Source: an uncultured Eubacteriales bacterium
Lineage (GTDB): Bacteria > Bacillota > Clostridia > Oscillospirales > Acutalibacteraceae
Direction of reading: 5' to 3'
NCBI GenBank assembly: GCA_934667575.1
Contig: CAKUME010000100.1
Coordinates: 1-5,124 of the forward strand
Length of the DNA stretch: 5,124 bases
Under the pieces are notes generated by a model. It did not search any database and was not told the DNA's origin. It saw nothing but the letters and a program-made list of their open reading frames with translations. The position numbers and the translations under genes were made by a program. Shown here piece by piece: positions 1-5,124 of this stretch (the stretch's first letter is position 1; each line of letters opens with the position of its first letter).

Positions 1-20
1 CCTGCTCTCCAAAAGAAGCA

Positions 21-67
21 TAAAAAATCGAGTGTTCATAACATCAAATCCGTTATGAACACTCGAT
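21..67 (-). terminator. Intrinsic terminator of the tRNA-fMet gene
   Basis: The arms at 27-42 and 52-67 are perfectly complementary (16 bp, ATCGAGTGTTCATAAC on the plus strand), with a 9-nt loop. On the minus strand the stem is followed by a run of six T (plus-strand A22-27). The stem begins one nucleotide after the encoded CCA of the tRNA, so this is its own terminator. No T run follows on the plus strand, so it acts in the minus direction only. Confidence 0.93.
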
Positions 68-68
68 A

Positions 69-144
<76 letters not shown>

Positions 145-176
145 ATATCTTGCACTCAATCAACTGTGCAAGATGT

Positions 177-205
177 ATTATAACACGGTGCCGCCGCGTT
201 GTCAA
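177..205 (-). promoter_or_regulatory. Promoter of tRNA-fMet, full sigma-A consensus
   Basis: On the minus strand TTGACA (200-205) and TATAAT (177-182) are separated by exactly 17 bp, matching the sigma70/sigma-A consensus at all twelve positions. Transcription should start near 170, giving a leader of about 25 nt before the tRNA 5' end at 144. A 9-bp inverted repeat (147-155 and 166-174) straddles the predicted start site. Confidence 0.93.
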
Positions 206-302
206 GCAGTTTTGCAAAAAATAATGAAAAACCGCCGGCCGCGTTCCGATATTCGATCGCTGATCGCGACAACCGACGATGAAAATCGAAAAAAGACCGA
301 AA

Positions 303-929
303 TTACTCTTTGTTTCCCGTGATAAAGTAATCGCAATATTCTCCGCCGTTTGCCAGCGTTTGTTTTCGGTGCAATACACCGTGCTGGAGGGTGATCATTA
401 CTTCATCCAGCTCACAAAACAACGGCATCAGCTCGGGAACGCCCAGCTTTTCGGTATAAATGCAGATGGGACAACGGGTGATGCGGTAGTAGCATGCGCC
501 CTCATACGGCTGCCCGACGAAATCCACCTTGAAGGAAGTCGGATATGTTGCTTCTTTTTTCGGCGTGTACCACTTGGCGTACCTGACCACGCTCTTTTTA
601 TTTTCCGCCTTGCCTTTGTCGGTGTTCAGGTCGGTTTTTGCAAAGTACCACTGGATGTGATAGAGCGAGCGGCGCATCATCTCCTGCACCGTCTTGGGCG
701 GAATTTGCTTCTCGCTTGCCACATAGGGCGCAACGAAAGCAAGCGCAAACAGCTCATTGTACGCCATGGGGTTGTCGTCGCCAATGTCGTCGGCCTGCTC
801 GACCAGTTTCCGATAGACCTTTTTGCTCTTTTTCATGATCTCCGCCGCATACGCTTTGCCGTATGCCTCCGCCAGCACCTTTTTCATGGGGCGTTGGAAC
901 ATCCAAAAATAAAAACCGTTGTATTTCAT
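303..929 (-). CDS. ATC-hydrolase-like protein (L-2-amino-thiazoline-4-carboxylate hydrolase family)
   Basis: A 208-residue soluble protein without signal peptide or membrane segments. The C-terminal half has the hallmarks of the ATC hydrolase family (Pfam ATC_hydrolase): a CPIC pair (Cys153, Cys156), then the stretch around PELMPLFCELDEVM (Cys172, Asp175), and near the end GGEYCDYF (Cys199, Asp200). The founding Pseudomonas enzyme opens the thiazoline ring of L-2-amino-thiazoline-4-carboxylate on the way to L-cysteine. Members in Firmicutes are mostly uncharacterised and may act on other substrates, so the exact reaction is inference. The N-terminal part is rich in Lys and aromatic residues. 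The start ATG overlaps the TetR stop by 4 nt (ATGA), and a GGAGGG at 939-944 lies about 9 nt upstream inside the TetR gene, indicating coupled translation. No terminator is evident downstream. Confidence 0.85.
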   Translation of the reverse strand: MKYNGFYFWMFQRPMKKVLAEAYGKAYAAEIMKKSKKVYRKLVEQADDIGDDNPMAYNELFALAFVAPYVASEKQIPPKTVQEMMRRSLYHIQWYFAKTDLNTDKGKAENKKSVVRYAKWYTPKKEATYPTSFKVDFVGQPYEGACYYRITRCPICIYTEKLGVPELMPLFCELDEVMITLQHGVLHRKQTLANGGEYCDYFITGNKE

Positions 930-1558
930 ATCTTGTCGCCCTCCGTGCTTGACCGGATCGATTCAAAAAACGCAGCCCAACCGCCGAAGTGATAAACCAT
1001 CAGCGCGTTCATATACTTTTCGGCGGCCTCGCGGTCGGGGCATTCCGCTACGATCCGGCGGTAACTGTCAAACTGTGCGGAAATTAAAAGCGCGAGCAGC
1101 CGGTCGTCCACACCGGCAAAGCCCGATGCGCGAAAAAACGCTGCGCTTTCGCGGATCTTGCTTTGCACGATTTCGTCGAAGCAGTGCTCAAAGCCGCTTC
1201 CCGCACTGCGGCAGAGGAGCAGCACCGCTTCATCGTAATGGTGAAAGATCAAATGCAGGATTGCCGCGGATTCGTGCTGCATGGAGGGTTTCAGCCCTGC
1301 GAGAAAATCTGCGCCCGTGCCCGAATGATAGTCCGCCTTGGTGTTTTGAAACAGCGTGCGGATCTCATCCAGCAGCGGTTGAAGCAGACACCCGAACAGT
1401 TCGTTTTTCAACTGGTAGCGCGTTTGAATCGCGCCAACGGTCGCGCCGGCCTTTTCGGCAATCTTCCGAAGTGATGCACCGGCATAGCCTTTTTCCCCGA
1501 ATTCTTCCCGAGCGGCTGTGATGATCTTATCGTCGAGTGCATGGTCTCTGAGTGCCAT
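926..1558 (-). CDS. TetR/AcrR-family transcriptional repressor
   Basis: A 210-residue protein of normal TetR length. The DNA-binding domain occupies roughly residues 8-55: helix 1 around IITAAREEFGEKGY (12-25), the helix-turn-helix SLRKIAEKAGATVGAI (29-44), and the family-typical RYQLKNELF (47-55). The rest is the all-helical, variable ligand-binding and dimerisation domain, from which no ligand can be read. The ATG at 1558 is supported by GAGG (1566-1569) 7 nt upstream. The gene is first in a two-gene operon with the ATC-hydrolase-like gene. Its promoter lies within a TGTAATTACA dyad that is the obvious candidate operator, so it probably represses itself and its partner until a ligand, perhaps the enzyme's substrate, releases it. 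Confidence 0.93.
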   Translation of the reverse strand: MALRDHALDDKIITAAREEFGEKGYAGASLRKIAEKAGATVGAIQTRYQLKNELFGCLLQPLLDEIRTLFQNTKADYHSGTGADFLAGLKPSMQHESAAILHLIFHHYDEAVLLLCRSAGSGFEHCFDEIVQSKIRESAAFFRASGFAGVDDRLLALLISAQFDSYRRIVAECPDREAAEKYMNALMVYHFGGWAAFFESIRSSTEGDKI

Positions 1559-1574
1559 CGGTTCGCCTCGCTTT

Positions 1575-1612
1575 CTGTAATTACACTGTAATTGATTATA
1601 CTGTAATTACAG
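1575..1612. promoter_or_regulatory. Candidate TetR operator: paired TGTAATTACA palindromes
   Basis: The 10-bp palindrome TGTAATTACA occurs at 1576-1585 and 1602-1611, centres 26 bp apart. The outer 11-bp arms (1575-1585, 1602-1612) are inverted repeats of each other. The right-hand copy extends to a perfect 12-bp palindrome, CTGTAATTACAG. A third half-site, CTGTAATT, lies between them at 1586-1593. The block is placed between the TetR start codon and its -35 box, and the right palindrome contains the -10 element. Binding there would block RNA polymerase. That the neighbouring TetR protein is the binder is inferred from position. Confidence 0.85.
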
Positions 1613-1634
1613 CGCAGCCGAATGCTTTTGTCAA
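1606..1634 (-). promoter_or_regulatory. Promoter of the TetR-ATC-hydrolase operon
   Basis: On the minus strand TTGACA (1629-1634) is followed after 17 bp by TGTAAT (1606-1611), one mismatch from consensus. The -10 box lies inside the right-hand operator palindrome. Transcription would start near 1599, so the leader carries the remaining operator copies and ends with GAGG before the TetR start. A nearby TATAAT (1595-1600) has no matching -35 at normal spacing. Confidence 0.75.
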
Positions 1635-1639
1635 GCGAA

Positions 1640-1681
1640 TAAAAAAATACCACCGCGATTTTCATAGAATCACGGTGGTAT
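1640..1681 (-). terminator. Intrinsic terminator after tRNA-Pro
   Basis: The arms at 1647-1660 and 1668-1681 form a 14-bp stem (one G-U wobble in the transcript) with a 7-nt loop. It is followed on the minus strand by a T run from plus-strand A1640-1647. The stem starts 2 nt after the tRNA CCA. It also insulates the TetR operon, whose -35 box begins only about 6 bp further on, from upstream transcription. Confidence 0.93.
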
Positions 1682-1683
1682 TA

Positions 1684-1761
1684 TGGTCCGAGTGGCGAGA
1701 ATCGAACTCACGGCCTCTTGAACCCCATTCAAGCGCGCTACCAAAACTGCGCTACACCCGG
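1684..1761 (-). tRNA. tRNA-Pro (anticodon GGG)
   Basis: A 78-nt tRNA with encoded CCA. The parts are acceptor CCGGGTG/CACTCGG (7 bp with one G-U), D stem GCGC/GCGC, anticodon stem CTTGA/TCAAG with loop ATGGGGT, variable AGGCC, T arm GTGAG-TTCGATT-CTCGC (one G-U) and ACCA. C1-G72 with A73 and anticodon GGG followed by G37 are the bacterial proline pattern. It reads CCC and CCU. The D loop is 10 nt, which accounts for the slightly long gene. It has its own promoter and terminator, but the GH78-like gene ends only 56 bp upstream with no terminator between, so readthrough from that operon may add to its transcription. Confidence 0.97.
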
Positions 1762-1780
1762 AAATTTCATTCCGGGATAT

Positions 1781-1808
1781 ATTATATCATAATCCGGGCA
1801 TTTGTCAA
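1781..1808 (-). promoter_or_regulatory. Promoter of tRNA-Pro (extended -10)
   Basis: On the minus strand TTGACA (1803-1808) and TATAAT (1781-1786) are 16 bp apart. A TG one base before the -10 makes it an extended -10 promoter. The predicted start is near 1774, leaving a leader of about 13 nt. The -35 box lies 9 bp beyond the stop codon of the GH78-like gene. A 7-bp inverted repeat (1757-1763 and 1770-1776) spans the start site and the first bases of the tRNA. Confidence 0.9.
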
Positions 1809-1817
1809 GCGTTTCGT

Positions 1818-3953
1818 TCAAAATTCATCGCGCACGGTGTACGAAATTCCGGCGGGCACCGTGAGCTGCGGCGGTTCGCCCTGCACCAGGCGGCAGCAAA
1901 TTTCGCCGCGCGGGGTGGGAAACGTGACTTCGGCGTGCTGCAGCCCCCAAAGCCGCGGGGCAAACGACACGCGCGCAAACCCCGGCTCCTCCATGCGGAA
2001 CCAGGTGATCAGCTGCGGCAGCGCCCATGCGGGGCAGCCGCCCCAAGCGTGGCTGTGGTCAAACGCATAACCGGGCGTGGGGGCGTACCAGCCTTCCGCC
2101 AGACCTTTGGTGCATGCGCGCACCAGCGGCCGGTAGCGGTCGAACAGCGTGAGCCCGAATTCCTGCGCCACGCCGGTGTGCACGGCGGCTTCCAGAATAA
2201 AATTCAAAAAATACGGCTGTACCGGCGGCAGCGCGCTGTGCTCGTCGCAAACGGTGCGCACCAGCCGCGCGGCTTCCGACGGGGGACACAGGCCATAGAG
2301 CGCCGCCAGCGTGTTGGCATAGCGCGAAAAGTGCACAATGGGCGGATTTTCGGGCTGCCATTGGTTCGTTTGCGCCGCGGGCGTGGGCAGCCCATCGATA
2401 TACAGCCGGCGGCCGGGATTCCAAAAGCAGCGGTGAAACGCCGGTTTCAGCACCGCGCACCGGGTGCGCCAGCGGTGCTGCGCGTCGTCGAGGAAATGCT
2501 CGCCGGTGCGCTGCAGCGCCTCGGCGAGCGCAATGGCATCGGTGAGCGCCTTGTAATAAAACGCATTGAGCACCGTTTGCCCCAGCGCCTTGGGCGGATG
2601 GTGCAGGCTGTACCCCTCCGCCATCATCCAGTCCACAAACATATAGTCCGGCGGATGGTCGATGATGCCGTCGGCATTGCAATAGGTTTCAAACCGCCGG
2701 AGCAGCCGCGTGAGCGCCGGGGCGCAAAAACGCACCAGCTCCGCGTCGGCCGTCCAGGCGTACACCAGCCGCAGCCACTGCACCCAAATCAGGCTATACG
2801 CCGTGTGGAACATTCGGCCGTCGTTGCATTCCAGCCAGCGCGCGGTGCGGCGAATGTCGGCCGCCGCCAGGCTCATGTCGCCAAAGGTGAACGCGGTCAT
2901 TTTGGTTTCGATGTAGTAATCGCCCGTGCAGGCCAGCATCTCCTGATGCAGCGGGCTGTCGAGATGGATGCTCTGGCGGCAGATGCGCAGCGTGTGCTTG
3001 CACACGTCATAAATGCGGTCGAGCTCCGGGTCGCTCGTGCGCAGTGTGCCCTCGGCGTCGGTGGGATAGCAGGTGAAGTCGAGCAGCGGCTCCACGGCGA
3101 CCTCCGCGCGCGCATGAACCACCTGAATATGCAGTTCGCCCACGCTGTATACGCCAATGCTGCGGTATTCACCCGCCCCGGCAAAGGTGAGCGTTTGCTG
3201 AACGGTGGGCTTATCCGGCGTTTCACGCGCTTCCAGTGTGAGCCGGCACGCGCCGTTCACGCGCACGCCAATGTGCGCCGTGTAAATTCGATCGTAGTCG
3301 GCCCAAAGCGTTTCGCCGGGGTGCAGCGGGCGGTTCGGTTCCGTGCGCGCCGGGGTCAGCGGCTGCGTGTTCAGCATACGCTGGTCGGCGTCGAGCAGCG
3401 TGCGCGCGTCGCCGGTTTCGGCGCAGGGCGCCCATGCGGGCATCGGGCGGGTGCCGTCCCATTCGTTGGGCGCGATGTACTGCGGATTGAGCCGTGCGGC
3501 CCAGCGGCCGTCGGTGCCAAAGCGCTCCGTGCTGCCGTCGCGATATTCCGCTTCGCCGGATAGGTAAAATCCGCCCCGCCCGGCGGAATATTCGGCCCAA
3601 ACCTGCGGCGTGAGCCGCACCTGTGCAAAAAAATTCAGTTCCTTTTCGGCAGCGATGCAGGTGTAGCGGTTGGCAAAGTGCCACGGCAGCGCCGAAAACG
3701 TGAGCCAGTCGCCGCCTGCGCACACCGGCCCCTCACCCACAAACCGGCCGTTGAGCCACAGGCGGAACACCGTGTCGCCGCTCACACGCAGCCGCACGCG
3801 CACCGGCGCTTCCCGCAGCGCCACGGTGCGGCAAAATTCGGCCACACCGTAGGGCGCGCCCGCCCGAACCTCCTTGGGCGCAAGCATCGTGCAGAACGTG
3901 CGCTGCATGTCCGGATGGGTCGTTGGGTCGAGCCAAATCCATTTTGCATCCAT
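1818..3953 (-). CDS. GH78-type alpha-L-rhamnosidase-like glycoside hydrolase, cytoplasmic
   Basis: A 711-residue protein with the domain order of compact GH78 enzymes. An N-terminal beta-sandwich includes FRLWLNGRFVGEGP (63-76). Further beta domains run to about residue 295, then the six-hairpin (alpha/alpha)6 catalytic domain to about 650, and a C-terminal beta domain with FAPRLWGLQHAEVTFPTPRG (664-683). The catalytic motif DSPLHQEMLACTGD (332-345) aligns with the family pattern DCPQRDERLGWTGD and keeps Asp332, Glu338 (expected general acid) and Asp345. LAEGWYAP (Glu620, candidate general base) and DHSHAWGGCPAW (632-643) match the conserved end of the domain. Family members invert and release terminal alpha-L-rhamnose. 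The changed motif residues leave the true sugar open. There is no signal peptide, so it acts in the cytoplasm on imported glycosides. The start is fixed by GGAGG (3960-3964), 6 nt upstream. It lies 39 bp after the YoaK-like gene, probably in one operon. Confidence 0.88.
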   Translation of the reverse strand: MDAKWIWLDPTTHPDMQRTFCTMLAPKEVRAGAPYGVAEFCRTVALREAPVRVRLRVSGDTVFRLWLNGRFVGEGPVCAGGDWLTFSALPWHFANRYTCIAAEKELNFFAQVRLTPQVWAEYSAGRGGFYLSGEAEYRDGSTERFGTDGRWAARLNPQYIAPNEWDGTRPMPAWAPCAETGDARTLLDADQRMLNTQPLTPARTEPNRPLHPGETLWADYDRIYTAHIGVRVNGACRLTLEARETPDKPTVQQTLTFAGAGEYRSIGVYSVGELHIQVVHARAEVAVEPLLDFTCYPTDAEGTLRTSDPELDRIYDVCKHTLRICRQSIHLDSPLHQEMLACTGDYYIETKMTAFTFGDMSLAAADIRRTARWLECNDGRMFHTAYSLIWVQWLRLVYAWTADAELVRFCAPALTRLLRRFETYCNADGIIDHPPDYMFVDWMMAEGYSLHHPPKALGQTVLNAFYYKALTDAIALAEALQRTGEHFLDDAQHRWRTRCAVLKPAFHRCFWNPGRRLYIDGLPTPAAQTNQWQPENPPIVHFSRYANTLAALYGLCPPSEAARLVRTVCDEHSALPPVQPYFLNFILEAAVHTGVAQEFGLTLFDRYRPLVRACTKGLAEGWYAPTPGYAFDHSHAWGGCPAWALPQLITWFRMEEPGFARVSFAPRLWGLQHAEVTFPTPRGEICCRLVQGEPPQLTVPAGISYTVRDEF

Positions 3954-3959
3954 ATGAAT

Positions 3960-3964
3960 CCTCC
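3960..3964 (-). promoter_or_regulatory. Ribosome binding site of the GH78-like gene
   Basis: GGAGG on the minus strand, 6 nt before the ATG at 3953, decides the start of the glycosidase. It sits in a 39-bp intergenic gap with no terminator and no clear promoter, supporting cotranscription with the upstream membrane-protein gene. Confidence 0.85.
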
Positions 3965-3992
3965 GTTTTTTTGCTCCGTTATTTCATTGCGC

Positions 3993-4724
3993 TCAATGCC
4001 CGTGCGGCGTGCGGTGCAGCTGGCCGCGCTCGGCGCCGCGGTCGGCGCGCAGCAGCCCGGCGAACACCACCGCGAGCGGCAGCTCCGCGCCCCAAATGCC
4101 CCGCGCCCCCGCGCGCAGGCACACTGCGGCCGACACCGCCGCCGCCGCGGTGAACGAGCCGAGCATCAGCAGGTGCATGGCACACCGGCGCGCCTGGTCG
4201 CGGTCGCGGCGGCGCAGCAGGCGCACCAGATGCACGCCCGTCTGCCGCAGGTGGCTCGTGCAGAATGTGGTGGCCATGGGCACACGGTTGGCCGCGCGAA
4301 ACGTGTTGAACTGCATCGATGCGATAAAATTCACCGCCACCTGGCAGATCTGCGGCGGCGCATCGTCCGGCACAAAGCCCAGCGCCGCCACAAACACCAT
4401 CTCGAACGCCACAAAGAACGTGTCCCAGCGCAGAATGCCGCGCCGGTTCACCCGGCTCGGCAGCGCCTCCGACACCACCGTGCCCAGCAGATACGCCGAG
4501 ATGGGAATCAGATAGTAGCCCGCGCGCCGCAGCTCGCCGCGCCCCAGCGCCACCGCCAGCAGCACAAAGTTCGCCGTTTGCGCATTACAAAACACGCCGC
4601 CGCGCAGTACAAAGGTATAGGCGCCCAAATAGCCGCCCACCGCGATCATTACCGCAAACACCCACAGCTTTTCGCACTCGAGCAGCGGCTCCGTTTTGTG
4701 TTCTTCCATAATTGGAACAATCAT
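3993..4724 (-). CDS. DUF1275 / YoaK-family integral membrane protein
   Basis: A 243-residue hydrophobic protein of usual family length with about six or seven membrane segments: roughly residues 21-40, 47-60, 69-87, 102-119, 125-140, 182-204 and 213-226. The family signature is clear in GGYLGAYTFVLRGGVFCNAQTANF (30-53) and in ASMQFNTFRAANRVPMATTF (135-154). A basic loop (168-180, RLLRRRDRDQARR) should face the cytoplasm. YoaK proteins have no established function. A small-molecule transporter has been suggested from their fold, and the operon with a cytoplasmic glycosidase would fit that, but this is inference. Start choice: ATG 4724 has GGGGG immediately adjacent and GAG 9 nt upstream. ATG 4709 (MEEHK) is the alternative, with GGGGG 15 nt away. 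Neither has ideal Shine-Dalgarno spacing. Confidence 0.88.
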   Translation of the reverse strand: MIVPIMEEHKTEPLLECEKLWVFAVMIAVGGYLGAYTFVLRGGVFCNAQTANFVLLAVALGRGELRRAGYYLIPISAYLLGTVVSEALPSRVNRRGILRWDTFFVAFEMVFVAALGFVPDDAPPQICQVAVNFIASMQFNTFRAANRVPMATTFCTSHLRQTGVHLVRLLRRRDRDQARRCAMHLLMLGSFTAAAAVSAAVCLRAGARGIWGAELPLAVVFAGLLRADRGAERGQLHRTPHGH

Positions 4725-4742
4725 CCCCCAAATCTCAGGTTT

Positions 4743-4771
4743 ATTTTATCATTCGCTTTTCCCGCTGTCAA
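4743..4771 (-). promoter_or_regulatory. Promoter of the YoaK-GH78 operon
   Basis: On the minus strand TTGACA (4766-4771) and TAAAAT (4743-4748) are 17 bp apart, with TG one base before the -10. Transcription should start near 4736, leaving only about 12 nt before the ATG at 4724, a short leader without room for a standard ribosome site before that start. No operator-like dyad is evident, so expression may be constitutive or controlled elsewhere. Confidence 0.85.
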
Positions 4772-4931
4772 GGCAAAATTCGACGGTGCAGGCGGGTGAT
4801 TCGGCAAAAAAACCATGTGCTTCCGCCCATCGGAATTCGACCGCGCTTTGTGCGGTGGCATAGCACGGTTCGGATTTGTTGTTATTTTGCATGAATTCTA
4901 AATGGATTATTCGTCATTTAGCCGGGATGTA

Positions 4932-4943
4932 TGGATATATCCA
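4932..4943. promoter_or_regulatory. Perfect 12-bp palindrome upstream of the rightward promoter
   Basis: TGGATATATCCA is a perfect palindrome ending 19 bp before the -35 box of the promoter at 4963-4991. The location suits a regulator site, but no binding protein can be assigned and a palindrome of this length with an AT core can arise by chance. Confidence 0.35.
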
Positions 4944-4962
4944 CGAAAAAGAAGATTTGGAT

Positions 4963-4991
4963 TTGACATTCCGCACAGCGTGCCGTATAAT
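4963..4991 (+). promoter_or_regulatory. Rightward sigma-A promoter, full consensus
   Basis: TTGACA (4963-4968) and TATAAT (4986-4991) are separated by 17 bp on the plus strand, matching consensus at all twelve positions. Transcription would start near 4998. The following 125 bases to the edge contain no ribosome site with a well-placed start codon, so the transcript has either a long untranslated leader or a non-coding RNA. It is the only plus-strand signal in the window and is divergent to the YoaK promoter. Confidence 0.82.
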
Positions 4992-5124
4992 AGAACCATC
5001 GAAAACAAAACCGGATGCATTCATTCACCCGGCAGGTTCAAAAAACATCATCGCACATTATTCCATATTATATTCACACAATATCTACTGCGAAAACAAC
5101 AGACAATGGCGCCTGGCAAAGGGC

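Larger units (their letters stand above)
4772..5124. other. Gene-poor right end; upstream region of a probable rightward gene
   Basis: No gene is identified in these 353 bases. They lie between the leftward YoaK promoter and a rightward promoter at 4963-4991. An open plus-strand frame runs from ATG 4891 to the window edge (78 codons, beginning MNSKWIIRHLAGMYGYIHEK). It has no Shine-Dalgarno sequence, resembles no family I know, and contains the promoter within it, so I do not call it a gene. A second frame from ATG 5015 is also open to the edge, again without a ribosome site. Stop codons are scarce in all three plus frames near the edge, so openness alone proves little. A 12-bp palindrome (4932-4943) lies upstream of the promoter. 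Confidence 0.6.

Noticed and set aside
206..302. Possible terminator for the TetR-ATC-hydrolase operon
   Set aside because: There are T runs on the minus strand and a GC-rich stretch (GCCGGC near 235-242), but I found no stem longer than about 4-5 bp directly before a T run. The operon may end at a weak site or read into the tRNA-fMet unit.
279..992. A 237-codon plus-strand frame opposite the ATC-hydrolase-like gene
   Set aside because: The minus-strand gene has family motifs, a ribosome site and coupling to TetR. The plus-strand translation has no recognisable features.
1595..1600. TATAAT on the minus strand inside the TetR operator as an alternative -10
   Set aside because: The TTGACA at 1629-1634 is 28 bp away, and the bases at the proper distance do not resemble a -35 box. 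TGTAAT at 1606-1611 with a 17-bp spacer fits better.
1935..3563. A 542-codon open frame on the plus strand opposite the GH78-like gene
   Set aside because: It is exactly antisense to a well-supported gene, its translation is Arg/Ala/His-rich low-complexity without any recognisable domain, and it has no ribosome site. High GC at third codon positions of the real gene removes stops from this frame.
3678..4799. A 373-codon plus-strand open frame across the YoaK-like gene
   Set aside because: It is antisense to two real genes and spans their intergenic gap and the YoaK promoter. The translation is dominated by Arg, Ala, His and Gln, as expected of a shadow of GC-rich coding sequence.
4891..5124. 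Open plus-strand frame of 78 codons running off the right edge
   Set aside because: It has no Shine-Dalgarno sequence and no recognised similarity, a strong promoter lies inside it, and other plus frames are also free of stops near the edge. It is described in the right-end region but not called as a gene.
4995..5124. Riboswitch or known structural RNA downstream of the rightward promoter
   Set aside because: Only short, weak hairpins are visible and no conserved core of a class I know could be matched, so no RNA family is claimed.

Overview
The window looks like a chromosomal segment of a moderately GC-rich Firmicute, probably a gut-type Clostridia/Oscillospirales relative. This is inferred from consensus sigma-A promoters (TTGACA/TATAAT, 16-17 bp spacers), strong GGAGG ribosome binding sites, CCA-encoding tRNAs followed at once by intrinsic terminators, and a gene set typical of such genomes (DUF1275/YoaK membrane protein, GH78-type glycosidase, ATC-hydrolase-like protein). 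Species cannot be read from the sequence. Every gene identified is on the minus strand, so transcription runs from high to low coordinates.

In order of transcription: (1) A promoter at 4743-4771 drives a two-gene unit, a DUF1275/YoaK membrane protein (3993-4724) and, 39 bp later, a 711-residue cytoplasmic GH78-type alpha-L-rhamnosidase-like enzyme (1818-3953). (2) A tRNA-Pro(GGG) gene (1684-1761) with its own promoter and a strong terminator. (3) A TetR-family regulator (926-1558) that overlaps by 4 nt an L-2-amino-thiazoline-4-carboxylate-hydrolase-like gene (303-929). Their promoter carries an elaborate TGTAATTACA dyad covering the -10 box, so the pair is probably autorepressed. (4) An initiator tRNA-fMet gene (69-144) with a fully consensus promoter and a terminator with a perfect 16-bp stem. 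At the right edge (about 4772-5124) there is no convincing gene, but a perfect consensus promoter faces right and probably serves a gene beyond the window.

The genes form small independent units rather than one system. The YoaK-GH78 unit suggests use of an imported rhamnosylated or similar small glycoside. The TetR-ATC-hydrolase unit looks like a ligand-responsive enzyme cassette. The most unusual details are two adjacent U-U oppositions in the T stem of the initiator tRNA, the TetR operator architecture, the diverged catalytic motif of the GH78-like protein, and the unassigned strong promoter at the right end. I see no CRISPR array, insertion sequence, phage gene or clear new defence system.
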